In this document: one piece after another, positions 1-7,998 of the stretch
How the letters are laid out: every line of letters begins with the position of its first letter
How positions within the stretch are numbered: position 1 is the first letter of the stretch
Origin: Polyangiaceae bacterium
GTDB lineage: Bacteria > Myxococcota_A > Polyangia > Polyangiales > Polyangiaceae
Length of the DNA: 64,000 bases
Direction of reading: 5' to 3'
NCBI GenBank assembly: GCA_019637265.1
Contig: JAHBVY010000001.1
Location: forward strand, 744,001 to 808,000
Notes under the pieces: model-generated
Database searches by the model: none
What the model saw: only the letters and a program-made list of their open reading frames with translations
Told to the model about the DNA's origin: nothing
Program-made: the position numbers and the translations under genes

Positions 1-794
1 AGCGGCGCCACCCAGATCTCGCGCGCCGCGGGCTCCCGCAGCGCTTCTCCGCGCGGGAGAGCGCCTCCCAGCGCGCGCAGGTGCTCGAGCAATGAAGGGC
101 CTAGCCAAACCCCCTCCCCCCCTTCGCTCTGGTACACCACGCGACCTTCGGAGCCGAGCTGGGCGAGCAGCGCCGCGGCGCTCGCCTCGACCAGCGCTCG
201 ATACGGATCGCCCGCCTGGATCACCGAGAGCGGCAGGCTGTGCGCGGTGAGGAGCAGCTCCGGGCGCGCGTCCAAGGCGGCGCTGGGGAGCGTCGCGCCA
301 TTCATTTCCTTGCGGATAAGGCTGGCCCAGGCGGCGAGGTACAACGGGTGCGCGCCGTAGGGCTCCACCGTGAGCAGCTCGGGCGCCCTGGGCAAGGCGC
401 TCAGCGCCTCGCGCGCGACCTGGCTGTAGACGTGCACGCTGTACGGCGCCACCGGCAGCACCACCACGCGATCGTAGGCCATCAGCTCCGGGGCGGCGCT
501 CGTGAGCGTGGGCTCCCAGAAGCGCATCGCGACGTGGCACGGCAGCCCTAGGCGCTCGCTCACCCCAGCGGCTTGCGCCTCCGTGATGCGGAGCAACGGC
601 GAGCCGCCCACGGCCTGGTAGCGCCGCGTGAGCTCCTCGAGCAGCGCGGCAGGCGCTGGGCGCCCACGGCGGATCCGTCGCAGGAACTCCGGGAGCTGGC
701 TCGGGTGGTCGATGGTGCCGTGGCCGACCAGCAGCACCGCATCGCGGCTCACGGATGGCACCTCTCGAGCTTTGGGATCACGCGCGCCGAGCAT
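1..794 (-). CDS. hemH: Ferrochelatase, C-terminal end outside the window
   Basis: Ferrochelatase inserts iron into a porphyrin in the last steps of heme synthesis. I read this frame directly from the reverse complement: 264 codons stay open from an ATG at 794 to the window edge, so the 3' end is missing. Family-like blocks occur in the usual order: LLVGHG near the start, RRGRP, RRYQAVGGSPLLRITEAQA around residues 60-80, MRFWEP, LTAHSLP, and VYQS followed by WLGPSL near the end. The TAHSLP and YQS...W.GP blocks are the most telling. A G-rich run around positions 108-124 looks at first like a frameshift, but counting the bases keeps the frame open. An ATG at 794 gives a 15-residue lead before the core; GTG codons slightly downstream are possible starts. 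The gene is divergent from the SDR gene at 983, with about 190 bp between them. Confidence 0.88.
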   Translation of the reverse strand, partial: MLGARDPKAREVPSVSRDAVLLVGHGTIDHPSQLPEFLRRIRRGRPAPAALLEELTRRYQAVGGSPLLRITEAQAAGVSERLGLPCHVAMRFWEPTLTSAAPELMAYDRVVVLPVAPYSVHVYSQVAREALSALPRAPELLTVEPYGAHPLYLAAWASLIRKEMNGATLPSAALDARPELLLTAHSLPLSVIQAGDPYRALVEASAAALLAQLGSEGRVVYQSEGGEGVWLGPSLLEHLRALGGALPRGEALREPAAREIWVAP

Positions 795-982
795 AGTCGG
801 CTTCGCGCCCGGTGCGAGGGGTTCCGCCCGCGTGGCCGCCTGGTGTCGAACCATGAGCCGCGCGCGGGGTGCAGGTGCCGCCTGTGAGCCGGACGAGCGC
901 CTCGTTGCTGCGTTTTGGTGGATTGGGTTGCCACCGCGTCGCGCCGCTTGGCGCAGGCGCCCCACGCGGCTATCAGGGCGCG

Positions 983-1747
983 ATGGCTCGCATCCATCTG
1001 GAGGGGAAGGTCTGCCTGGTGAGCGGCGCGTCGCGCGGGATCGGCGAGGCGATCGCGCTGGCCTTCGCCGAGGCGGGCGCCAAGCTGATCGTCTCGAGTC
1101 GTAAGCAAGCGGGCGTCGACCAGGTGGCGGCGAAGATCCGTGACGCGGGCGGCGAGGCGCTCGCGCTGGTGGCCCACGTGGGCGAGCCGGCGGATTGTCA
1201 GGCGCTGGTCTCACGCGGCATCGAGGCCTACGGCGGCATCGACGTGCTGGTGAACTGCGCCGGCACCAACCCCTTCTTCGGGCCGATGCTCAGCATCGAT
1301 CCGGGCGCCTACCAGAAGACCTTCGACGTCAACCTGCGCGGCGCCTTCGAGCTCAGCCGGACGGTGGCGGCGCACCTGATCGAGCGCGGCGCGCCCGGCT
1401 CCATCATCCAAATCGCCAGCGTCGCTGGCCTGCGCGCCTCCCCCTTGCAGGGCGTGTACGGCATGACCAAGGCGGCGATGATCGCGATGACTCAGTCTTT
1501 GGCGATGGAGCTCGGCTCCAGCAAGATCCGCGTGAACGCGATCAGCCCGGGCCTCATCGACACCCGGCTCGCCGCCGCCATCGTGCAGAGCGATTCGCTG
1601 CGTGAGGTGGTGACGGGGCGCGCCGCGCTCGGCCGCGTGGGGCTCCCCGAGGAGGTCGCCTCCGCGGCGCTGTTCCTGGCGAGCGACGCCGCCAGCTACG
1701 TCACCGGGCACAACCTGGTGGTGGACGGCGGGCTGACCATCAGCTGA
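983..1747 (+). CDS. SDR family oxidoreductase (FabG-like)
   Basis: A classical short-chain dehydrogenase/reductase of 254 residues, the usual size. The NAD(P)-binding motif SGASRGIG is near residue 12, NCAG follows near residue 90, the catalytic Ser is in IASVAG and the YGMTK motif carries the catalytic Tyr and Lys. The C-terminal part has the PEEVASAALFLASDAASYVTG and VVDGG blocks typical of FabG-like enzymes. The frame is open further upstream, but the ATG at 983 is where SDR homology begins. The substrate cannot be told from sequence; 3-oxoacyl-ACP reductase and other alcohol dehydrogenase roles are equally possible. It converges with the P5C dehydrogenase gene, and its stop codon lies inside a 15-bp palindrome of the dispersed family described elsewhere in this list. 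Confidence 0.9.
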   Translation: MARIHLEGKVCLVSGASRGIGEAIALAFAEAGAKLIVSSRKQAGVDQVAAKIRDAGGEALALVAHVGEPADCQALVSRGIEAYGGIDVLVNCAGTNPFFGPMLSIDPGAYQKTFDVNLRGAFELSRTVAAHLIERGAPGSIIQIASVAGLRASPLQGVYGMTKAAMIAMTQSLAMELGSSKIRVNAISPGLIDTRLAAAIVQSDSLREVVTGRAALGRVGLPEEVASAALFLASDAASYVTGHNLVVDGGLTIS

Positions 1748-1753
1748 GCTGAC
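1739..1753. repeat. 15-bp palindromic element overlapping a stop codon
   Basis: ATCAGCTGAGCTGAC fits the window-wide consensus RTCAGYNNNRCTGAC. The TGA stop of the SDR gene is positions 7-9 of the element. See the finding on this family. Confidence 0.6.
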
Positions 1754-1768
1754 TCACCCTCGGTGCTA

Positions 1769-1790
1769 GGGCAGGCACGGGGGCCTGCCC
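1769..1790. terminator. Hairpin between convergent genes (REP-like)
   Basis: An 8-bp perfect stem (GGGCAGGC with GCCTGCCC) and a 6-base loop sit between the convergent SDR and pruA genes. There is no long T tract, as is common in GC-rich genomes. The flanks (CTAGGGCAGGC... and ...GCCTGCCCCTAC) resemble a second hairpin at 62404, so it may be a dispersed palindromic repeat as well as a two-way terminator. Confidence 0.5.
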
Positions 1791-1812
1791 CTACGAACTA
1801 GCTGAGCTGTGC

Positions 1813-3420
1813 TCAGTCTTGGTGCGGGTAGCGCCAGCCCGTGCGCGGCACGAAGGTCTCTTTGACGGTGCGCAGGCTCATCCAGCGCGTGAGGTTGTGA
1901 GGACTGCCGGCTTTGTCGTTGGTGCCGGAGAGGCGCCCGCCGCCGAACGGCTGCTGCCCCACCACCGCGCCGGTGGGCTTGTCGTTGACGTAGTAGTTGC
2001 CGGCGGCGAAGCGGAGCGCTCGATCCATCTGGGCCAGCGCGGAAGCGTCGCGCGCGAACACCGCGCCGGTGAGGGCGTAGTCGCTCTGATCGACCCAGCG
2101 GAGCACCTGCTCGAAGCGGTCGTCATCGTAGACGAGCACCGACACCACGGGGCCAAACAGCTCCTCGGTCATCAACGCGTGGCTCGGATCGTCCACCAAG
2201 AGCAGCGTCGGCTCGATGAACCAGCCGACCTCGCGATGACACCCGCCGCCGGCAACCAAGGTGACGCGCGGATCGGACAGGCCACGGGAGATGGCGCCGG
2301 AGATCCGCTCGAACGCGCCTTCGTGGATCACGGCGCCCATGAAATGCCGCAGGTCCGCAGGATCCCCGAGCGTCACCTCACGCAAGATCTCGAGCGCGCG
2401 CTCCCGCGTCGCCGTCCACAGCGAGCGCGGCAAGTACACCCGCGAGGCCGCCGAGCACTTCTGGCCTTGGTACTCGAAGCCGCCGAGCACGATGGCCGCC
2501 GCCAGCGCCTGCGGATCGGCGCTCGGGTGCGCCAGGATGAAGTCCTTGCCGCCCGTCTCCCCCACCAGGCGCGGGTAGCTGCGGTAGCGCGGCAGCTCGG
2601 CGGCGATTTGCCCCCACAGCGAGCGGAACACCGTGGTGGAGCCGGTGTAGTGCAGCCCCGCGAAGTCGCGGTGCGTCAGCGCCTGCTGGGTGATGGCGGC
2701 GGCGTCGCCGTTCACGAGGTTGATCACGCCGGGCGGCAGCCCCGCCAGCGTGAAGAGCTCCATCACCCGGTGCGCCGACAGCATCGCGCTGGGCGAGGGC
2801 TTCCACAGCACGGTGTTGCCCATCAACGCGGGCGCCGCCGGGAGGTTGGCGGCGATGGACGTGAAGTTGAACGGCGTGATGGCGTAGACGAAGCCGTCCA
2901 GCGGCCGCGCCTCCAAGCGGTTCCACACCCCGGGCGGTGAGTAAGGCTGACTTTCCATCAGTCCGTCAGCAAAGCTGACGTTGAAGCGGAAGAAGTCGCA
3001 CAGCTCGCAGGCGGCGTCGATCTCCGCCTGCTGGATCGTCTTGCTCTGGTTGAGCAGGGTGGCGGCGTTCAGGCGCTGCCGAAACGGCCCCGAGAGCAGC
3101 TCCGCGGCGCGCAGGAACACGCGGCTGCGCTCGGCCTGGCTGCGCGCCGCCCAGCTGGCCCGCGCCTCCGTGGTGGCCTCCAGCGCGCGCGCGATCTCCG
3201 CGGCGCTGGCGAGGCTCGCCTCACCGAGCTTCCGCCGGTGATCGTGGGGCGCGTAGAAGGGCTGACGATCGCCCGTGTGAACCGGCTCCCCACCGATCCA
3301 AAGTGGGAGCTCCTCAGGCTGGTGCGCGGCGAGCGCCGAGAGCAGCTCACCGCGCTCCGGGGTGCCCGGGCCGTACGATAGAACGGGCTCATTCCTGGGT
3401 ACTGGTGGACGTGTCGTCAT
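1813..3420 (-). CDS. pruA: 1-pyrroline-5-carboxylate dehydrogenase
   Basis: This aldehyde dehydrogenase oxidises glutamate semialdehyde/P5C to glutamate, the second step of proline breakdown. At 535 residues it matches the stand-alone P5C dehydrogenase group, not the PutA fusion. Catalytic residues are visible: the general-base Glu in ETGGKD (about residue 288) and the nucleophile Cys in GQKCSA (about residue 322), at the usual 34-residue spacing. The NAD-binding blocks YAITPFNFTSIAANLPAAPA and VLWKPSPSA are also characteristic. The start was set at ATG 3420 because GGAGG lies just upstream; the frame itself is open to 3591. No proline dehydrogenase gene is seen in the window. A 15-bp palindrome of the dispersed family lies inside the gene at 2965-2979, encoding part of SFADG. 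Confidence 0.95.
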   Translation of the reverse strand: MTTRPPVPRNEPVLSYGPGTPERGELLSALAAHQPEELPLWIGGEPVHTGDRQPFYAPHDHRRKLGEASLASAAEIARALEATTEARASWAARSQAERSRVFLRAAELLSGPFRQRLNAATLLNQSKTIQQAEIDAACELCDFFRFNVSFADGLMESQPYSPPGVWNRLEARPLDGFVYAITPFNFTSIAANLPAAPALMGNTVLWKPSPSAMLSAHRVMELFTLAGLPPGVINLVNGDAAAITQQALTHRDFAGLHYTGSTTVFRSLWGQIAAELPRYRSYPRLVGETGGKDFILAHPSADPQALAAAIVLGGFEYQGQKCSAASRVYLPRSLWTATRERALEILREVTLGDPADLRHFMGAVIHEGAFERISGAISRGLSDPRVTLVAGGGCHREVGWFIEPTLLLVDDPSHALMTEELFGPVVSVLVYDDDRFEQVLRWVDQSDYALTGAVFARDASALAQMDRALRFAAGNYYVNDKPTGAVVGQQPFGGGRLSGTNDKAGSPHNLTRWMSLRTVKETFVPRTGWRYPHQD

Positions 3421-3734
3421 GGCGCCTCCCGTGCTGCTTCCGCGGTGAGCCTCCCCCAAGGGCTCACCGTCGACAAGCGCACGCTCGCGCAGTGCAGCAA
3501 GCAGCGCTTCAAGGGGGACGCCCAGGCGCTGAGCACCTAGCGTCTCACGAGCGCGGTGCCGTCCAACCCCCCGATCCGCACGACTCGTCAACCCACGTTC
3601 CGCCCAGCTGCGCCGAGGGCCGGGCTACGCGCTCGTGACGGCGAGCCCACTCGAGCGCCGCCGTAGTGAACGCCGGCCCTGAACGCCGAAGTGGTTGCGC
3701 TGCCCCAGGAACCCGGTACTAATTGAGGCAGATC
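3421..3734. other. Intergenic region between divergent pruA and kinase genes
   Basis: 314 bp without a convincing gene. It should hold the promoters for pruA (minus) and the kinase (plus). The strongest -10-like sequence for the kinase is TACTAA at 3717-3722. A copy of the GCGGTGCCGTCCAACCCCC motif lies at 3553-3587. Nothing else stands out. Confidence 0.5.
3553..3587 (+). repeat. Copy of the GCGGTGCCGTCCAACCCCC dispersed motif
   Basis: The copy extends past the core into GATCCGCACGACTCG. The copy at 28012 shares this extension with one base changed. This is the only copy that does not follow a stop codon on the plus strand. Confidence 0.55.
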
Positions 3735-6700
3735 ATGCGGCTCAGACCGAACCCCGTGGAGGCCTTGGTCACGCTTCCGCGGCTGACGGACGCGGACGAG
3801 CGCCGCGCGAGCTGGCGCCAGGCGGTGGCCGCGCTCGGTCGCGCCCACCGCGTCGATGGCCCGCCCCCGCTCGACGGCATCAACGTGGGTGAGCTGGTGG
3901 CCGCCGCGCGGATCGCGCTGGATCGCGGCCTCGCCGACGACTTGGATTTCATCGCCGCCAACTCGCGGGCGGTCGCGCTGTACGAGCTGTCCGCGGCGCT
4001 CCCTCCGGGGGCCGAGCGGCGTGAGTTCGGGCGCCGCGCCTTCGCCCACCTGTACGGCGGCACCGCGAGCACCTTCGCGGCGGTCGCTCACCGCATGGCG
4101 CTCGGCAACGCGCGCCCGCTCGACACCCCCACCCTGCGCGCCCGCGTCAGCCTGGTCACCGACCTCAGCATCGGCGCGTCGGTGAACTCCGATCCCCTCG
4201 CCTTCGCCCTGGTCGCTCGGCGTGAGCTGTTCCACCGCTGGGTGAACCTGCCCTCCACCGGGGCGCTGCCGGCGCGACGCCTCGCGGCGCGGCTCCTCGA
4301 GCGCGCGGCACGCGAGGCGGTGACCCGTAGTCAGCAAGGCGATCCATTCCCCAAGCAGCTGCTGCGCGGTCCGCTGGTGCGGCCGGTGTTCGAGCGCCTG
4401 CTGGCCGATCGCGAGCCGCTGGTTTGGCGCCACGCCGCGGTCGCTCGCGGTCTGCTCGCGTTGGTCGAGCCCGAGGTGCGCGAAGAGGTGGAGGACGCCC
4501 TCGATCCGGAGCTGTCTCCCACCGAGTGGCGGCGCGCTGCGGTGAGCTTGGTCGCCTGCCTGAGCGGCGATCCGACGCAGACCTTGAAGCAGTGCCGCGC
4601 GCTGCTTCAAGGGCCGATCGTCACCGCCGATCCGGGCCTCGTCGCCACCATGGTGTGGGGGCTCCCCTGCGTGATCGAGGCCGAGCCCGACGCGGCGGAG
4701 GAGCTGCTCGACTGGCTCACCGCGACGCTGCGCCTCGACGTGGCGGAGGCCTCCGTCGAGCTCTTGCGCGACACCAGCAACCTCGAGTTCGGTGCTCGAG
4801 CCGAGGAGATCGTGCGCGGGGTGTTGGACGAGAAGATGCGCTCGTCAGATCCAGTGACGGGTTACATCGCTCACCGCGCGCTGAACGATCTCGCGCAGGA
4901 CGTCGACGCCGAGGGGGGGCTGCTCCAGAGCGAGCGGCGCGCGCTGGTGGCCTTCGAGACGAAGGGCGCGCGCATCGCGCACGAATTGGCGCTCGAGGCG
5001 GTGGCGCGAGCGGCCTCCGCGATGGATCGCATCGTGCGGCTGGCGCCGAGCGGCGAGGTGGTCGCCGAGACCTTCCCGCCGCTCTTGACGCTCGACGTCG
5101 GGGCCCTGGAGCGCTCACGCCTGAGCGACCTGCTGCTGCTCGGGCGGCGCCCGGGTGAGACGGATGCCACCGTCCCCGAGCTGGACCAGCTCTACGATCG
5201 ACTGGGGCGTTGGCTGCTCGAGGGGGAGCAGAAGAACGAGCCGCTCGAGGAAGATCGCGCGTCGATCGTCGGGACTCAGCGGCGGCTGCGGACGCTGCTG
5301 CACCTGGTGGATCTCGACACCGCCGCGCGCGATCAGCTGGAGGAGGTCGCCTCACGCGTCAGGAACCGCGTGCGCGACACCCTGCGGCTCTTGATCCAGC
5401 AGGTGAAGACCTGCCCGCCGAGCCTGCACCGCATCACCTGCGCCACCCTCGCTCGCTGCTTCGACGCCGCCGTGCGTGAGGGCGTGGCCGATCCGAGCGA
5501 TCTGTTCCTGGTGCTCACGCGCGAGCTCGGCGATCACCAGAGCGTCGCGGCCATCGCCGAGGCCTCCACTTCGGAGGACGTGGTCGGTCCCGCCAACGCC
5601 TGGGCCACGTTCTTGAACCGCTCGGGTGGCGGCCGCGTCCACTCGCTCTCCGAGGCGCAGTTTCAGAGCGCCCTCGAGGGGCGGGAGGCGCGTCAAGCAG
5701 AGCTGGCGCGCGCGGTGGTGGAGCTGGCGCGCGCGGCGTCCGCTTCGGGCAGCTACCGCGGCGAGGCGCTGCGTCAGGTGGTGCTCCGCATCGGCCGCTC
5801 CCTCGAGAGCATCGCCGCGGCGCGGGGGCTCTCCGAGATCGTGGACGCGGCGGGCGGCAACAACGCAATCGCCGACCTGGAGCTGGCGATCGACGCGCTC
5901 AGGCGGCTCAGCGCGGCGGCCAGCGAGCGCTTGCTCGACCAGAGCGGCAGCAACAACCAGATCAGCATCATCGCCGACGTGCCGCCGCTCTCGTCGCTGA
6001 TCGAGCGCGCCGTCACCGCCGGGATCCCCGCCAACAAGGCGCAGCTGATGATGGCCACCACCGAGCTGTCAGCGGAGCTGCCGAGCGCCTTGGCGGAGGC
6101 GGTCAGCGTGGTGCTCGCACGCGTCGGGGAGCTGCCGGTGGCGCCGCCGAGCGACGTCTACACCATCCCGCTCCAAAAGCGGCGCGAGGCGCTGCCCGAT
6201 TGGCTGATGCCGCGGCGCACCATCGGTGGTTTCTACGTGGTGCGCGCGCTCGGCGCGGGCGGCGTCAGCTCGGTGTTCGTGGCGCGTCGGGTGGAGGAGC
6301 GCCACGCGAACAAGGCGGAGGTGTTCGCGCTGAAGGTGCCGGAGTACGACCCGAACACCGCGCGCTCGATCTCGGAGCAGGAGTTCTTGCAGCTGTTCCG
6401 CGAGGAAGCGGGCGCGCTGCTCGCGCTGCCGTCGCACCCGAACCTCGCCCGCTTCGTCACCTTCGATCTCGCGGCGCGGCCCAAGCCCATCTTGGTGATG
6501 GAGCTCATCCGCGGCTTCAGCTTGGATCGCATGATCCGCAGCCGCTCGCTCACCACCGAGCGCGCGCTCGGCTACCTCGACGGCATCTTGGCGGGGCTGT
6601 CGGCGATGCACGCGGCGGGCGTGGGGCACCTGGATCTCAAGCCCGGCAACGTGATCTTGCGGGATGGTCATGAGCCCGTCCTGGTGGATTTCGGGCTCAG

Positions 6701-7106
6701 CGGGCGGCAGCTCAGGCCCGGCTGCGGCACCCTCGAGTATTGCGCGCCGGAGATCTTGGGGGTGGTGCCGCCCGGCGCCACGCCCACGCCGCAGGCGGCG
6801 GATATGTACGCCTTCGCCTGCACCGCCTACGAGATCTTGACCGCGATCACGCTGTTCGAGGGCGACGACGAGATGGCGCTGGCCTCGGCCCACGTGAACC
6901 ACGACGGCTGGCCCGAGCACATCGCGGAGCTGGGTCAGGTGTCACAGCTCACCCAGCTGATGACGATCCTCGCGGCCTGCCTCCGGCGGGATCCGCGGCA
7001 TCGCCCGAGCGCCCAGGAGACCCGCGACGCGCTCAGCAGCTTGACCCCGAGCCTCTCGCGCCTGCCGTGGCCACTCGCAGCCCCGGCTGCGGCGGCCACC
7101 GCGTGA
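3735..7106 (+). CDS. Serine/threonine protein kinase with very long N-terminal region
   Basis: The last 300 residues (about 828-1110 of 1123) are a Hanks-type kinase: Gly-rich loop GAGGVSSV, the ATP-site Lys in FALKVP, catalytic loop HLDLKPGN, the Mg-binding VDFGLSG and EYCAPE at the end of the activation segment. All main catalytic residues are present, so it is probably active. Residues 1-825 are mostly predicted helix, rich in Ala, Leu, Arg and Glu, with no family I can name; they could be a HEAT-like scaffold or sensor. I see no membrane segment, so the protein is probably cytoplasmic, unlike PknB-type receptors. The kinase is unusually placed at the C terminus. ATG 3735 was chosen over the TTG at 3723 because GAGG lies six bases before it. 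Confidence 0.9.
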   Translation: MRLRPNPVEALVTLPRLTDADERRASWRQAVAALGRAHRVDGPPPLDGINVGELVAAARIALDRGLADDLDFIAANSRAVALYELSAALPPGAERREFGRRAFAHLYGGTASTFAAVAHRMALGNARPLDTPTLRARVSLVTDLSIGASVNSDPLAFALVARRELFHRWVNLPSTGALPARRLAARLLERAAREAVTRSQQGDPFPKQLLRGPLVRPVFERLLADREPLVWRHAAVARGLLALVEPEVREEVEDALDPELSPTEWRRAAVSLVACLSGDPTQTLKQCRALLQGPIVTADPGLVATMVWGLPCVIEAEPDAAEELLDWLTATLRLDVAEASVELLRDTSNLEFGARAEEIVRGVLDEKMRSSDPVTGYIAHRALNDLAQDVDAEGGLLQSERRALVAFETKGARIAHELALEAVARAASAMDRIVRLAPSGEVVAETFPPLLTLDVGALERSRLSDLLLLGRRPGETDATVPELDQLYDRLGRWLLEGEQKNEPLEEDRASIVGTQRRLRTLLHLVDLDTAARDQLEEVASRVRNRVRDTLRLLIQQVKTCPPSLHRITCATLARCFDAAVREGVADPSDLFLVLTRELGDHQSVAAIAEASTSEDVVGPANAWATFLNRSGGGRVHSLSEAQFQSALEGREARQAELARAVVELARAASASGSYRGEALRQVVLRIGRSLESIAAARGLSEIVDAAGGNNAIADLELAIDALRRLSAAASERLLDQSGSNNQISIIADVPPLSSLIERAVTAGIPANKAQLMMATTELSAELPSALAEAVSVVLARVGELPVAPPSDVYTIPLQKRREALPDWLMPRRTIGGFYVVRALGAGGVSSVFVARRVEERHANKAEVFALKVPEYDPNTARSISEQEFLQLFREEAGALLALPSHPNLARFVTFDLAARPKPILVMELIRGFSLDRMIRSRSLTTERALGYLDGILAGLSAMHAAGVGHLDLKPGNVILRDGHEPVLVDFGLSGRQLRPGCGTLEYCAPEILGVVPPGATPTPQAADMYAFACTAYEILTAITLFEGDDEMALASAHVNHDGWPEHIAELGQVSQLTQLMTILAACLRRDPRHRPSAQETRDALSSLTPSLSRLPWPLAAPAAAATA

Positions 7107-7254
7107 GGCTCGCTTCGGAGCGGGCCGATGCCGTCAGCCACCCGTTCGATATCATCAGGGGCGCTGTTCGTAGCGATGTCGTCCGTGTTCCTGCCTGATC
7201 GCGACTCGAGTAGGGTTCGGGGGTTTGCCTGCACCGCCGCGGGCGGCGCTGCGC

Positions 7255-7260
7255 TAGGCT
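7255..7260 (+). promoter_or_regulatory. Possible -10 box close to the start codon
   Basis: TAGGCT within GCTAGGCT, 16 bases before ATG 7277. It belongs to a recurring GCTA-type pattern. No convincing -35 is seen. Confidence 0.3.
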
Positions 7261-7276
7261 GTGCGCCACGTTCACC

Positions 7277-7855
7277 ATGAGCTTCGCCCTGCGCCCCCTC
7301 GTTTGGCTCCAGCTCCTGCTCGCGTGGGGGCTCGTCGGCTGTGAGGCGTCGCCGCGCGCCCCGGTGCAGCTGGCGCTCGGCGCTGGCGAGCCGCTCGTGT
7401 TGACGCCCAAGGTCGCCTTCGCCGAGTACATCGAGCTCCCGGGGCTGCGCCACGAGCTGCGCCTCACGATCGCGGACTACGAGGAGGCCTCGTGTGAGGC
7501 CTTCGTCCCGCCCCGTGAGGGCCAAGCGATGCTCAGCGTGGTGATCGCCACGCCGCCCGCGGCGCCGATCGTGCCGGGGACTTACGCCTGGGCGGGGGCG
7601 GAGCTGCGTGGCTCCTCGGCGAGCCAGCAGGTGCACCCGGTGGCCGAGCCGCTCGCGCGCGTCGGTGAGCAGAGCTACCTGTTCGAAGCGGGCGGCGGCG
7701 TCCAGCTGCAGGTCGTGAACCTCGACGCCTATGGCGAGGTGAGCGGCGTGCTCGCGTTCGAGGCGCCCGCTCAGGCGGCTCGCGGCCCCACCTGGATCCG
7801 CGGGCGCTTCCGCGCTCCGATCTGCCGCAGCGCCCCCGCCCCAGCGCCTGAGTAG
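7277..7855 (+). CDS. Putative lipoprotein, unknown function
   Basis: 192 residues with a clear lipoprotein signal: a hydrophobic stretch (VWLQLLLAWGLVGC) with the lipobox LVGC, Cys at about residue 24. The mature part looks like a beta-rich extracytoplasmic domain with no motif I recognise; it contains a second Cys in EEASCEAF and a third near the end in APICRS, which could form a disulfide. The gene lies between the kinase and a chemoreceptor, both on the same strand, but gaps of 170 and 143 bp argue against a tight operon. A copy of the CCGTCCAACCCCC motif begins 27 bp after the stop. Confidence 0.75.
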   Translation: MSFALRPLVWLQLLLAWGLVGCEASPRAPVQLALGAGEPLVLTPKVAFAEYIELPGLRHELRLTIADYEEASCEAFVPPREGQAMLSVVIATPPAAPIVPGTYAWAGAELRGSSASQQVHPVAEPLARVGEQSYLFEAGGGVQLQVVNLDAYGEVSGVLAFEAPAQAARGPTWIRGRFRAPICRSAPAPAPE

Positions 7856-7881
7856 CTGGCGCGCGCTCAGCGGGACCTGGT

Positions 7882-7904
7882 GCGGTGCCGTCCAACCCCC
7901 AAAC
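7882..7904 (+). repeat. Copy of the GCGGTGCCGTCCAACCCCCAAA motif
   Basis: An exact match to the core motif, 27 bp after the stop of the upstream lipoprotein gene. The following CCCGCGC...GCG context gives no obvious hairpin. Confidence 0.6.
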
Positions 7905-7983
7905 CCGCGCTCGTTCGGGAGGCTCCGTGGCGGGCTTTTCGCCCAGGGAGCGAGGAGGTTTGGCAATCAGCGAGCGGCGGAGT

Positions 7984-7989
7984 TAGCTT
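7984..7989 (+). promoter_or_regulatory. Possible -10 box close to the start codon
   Basis: TAGCTT (in GTTAGCTT) ends nine bases before ATG 7999. If real, the mRNA would have almost no leader. Confidence 0.3.
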
Positions 7990-7998
7990 CGCCCCCGC

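Noticed and set aside
100..125. Apparent frameshift in the ferrochelatase gene at a G-rich run
   Set aside because: A recount of the two G runs (seven and five, with one A between) keeps the frame and gives VYQSEGGEGVWLGP, as expected for the family.
1819..2940. 373-codon plus-strand open frame opposite pruA
   Set aside because: It is the antisense shadow of an unmistakable P5C dehydrogenase.
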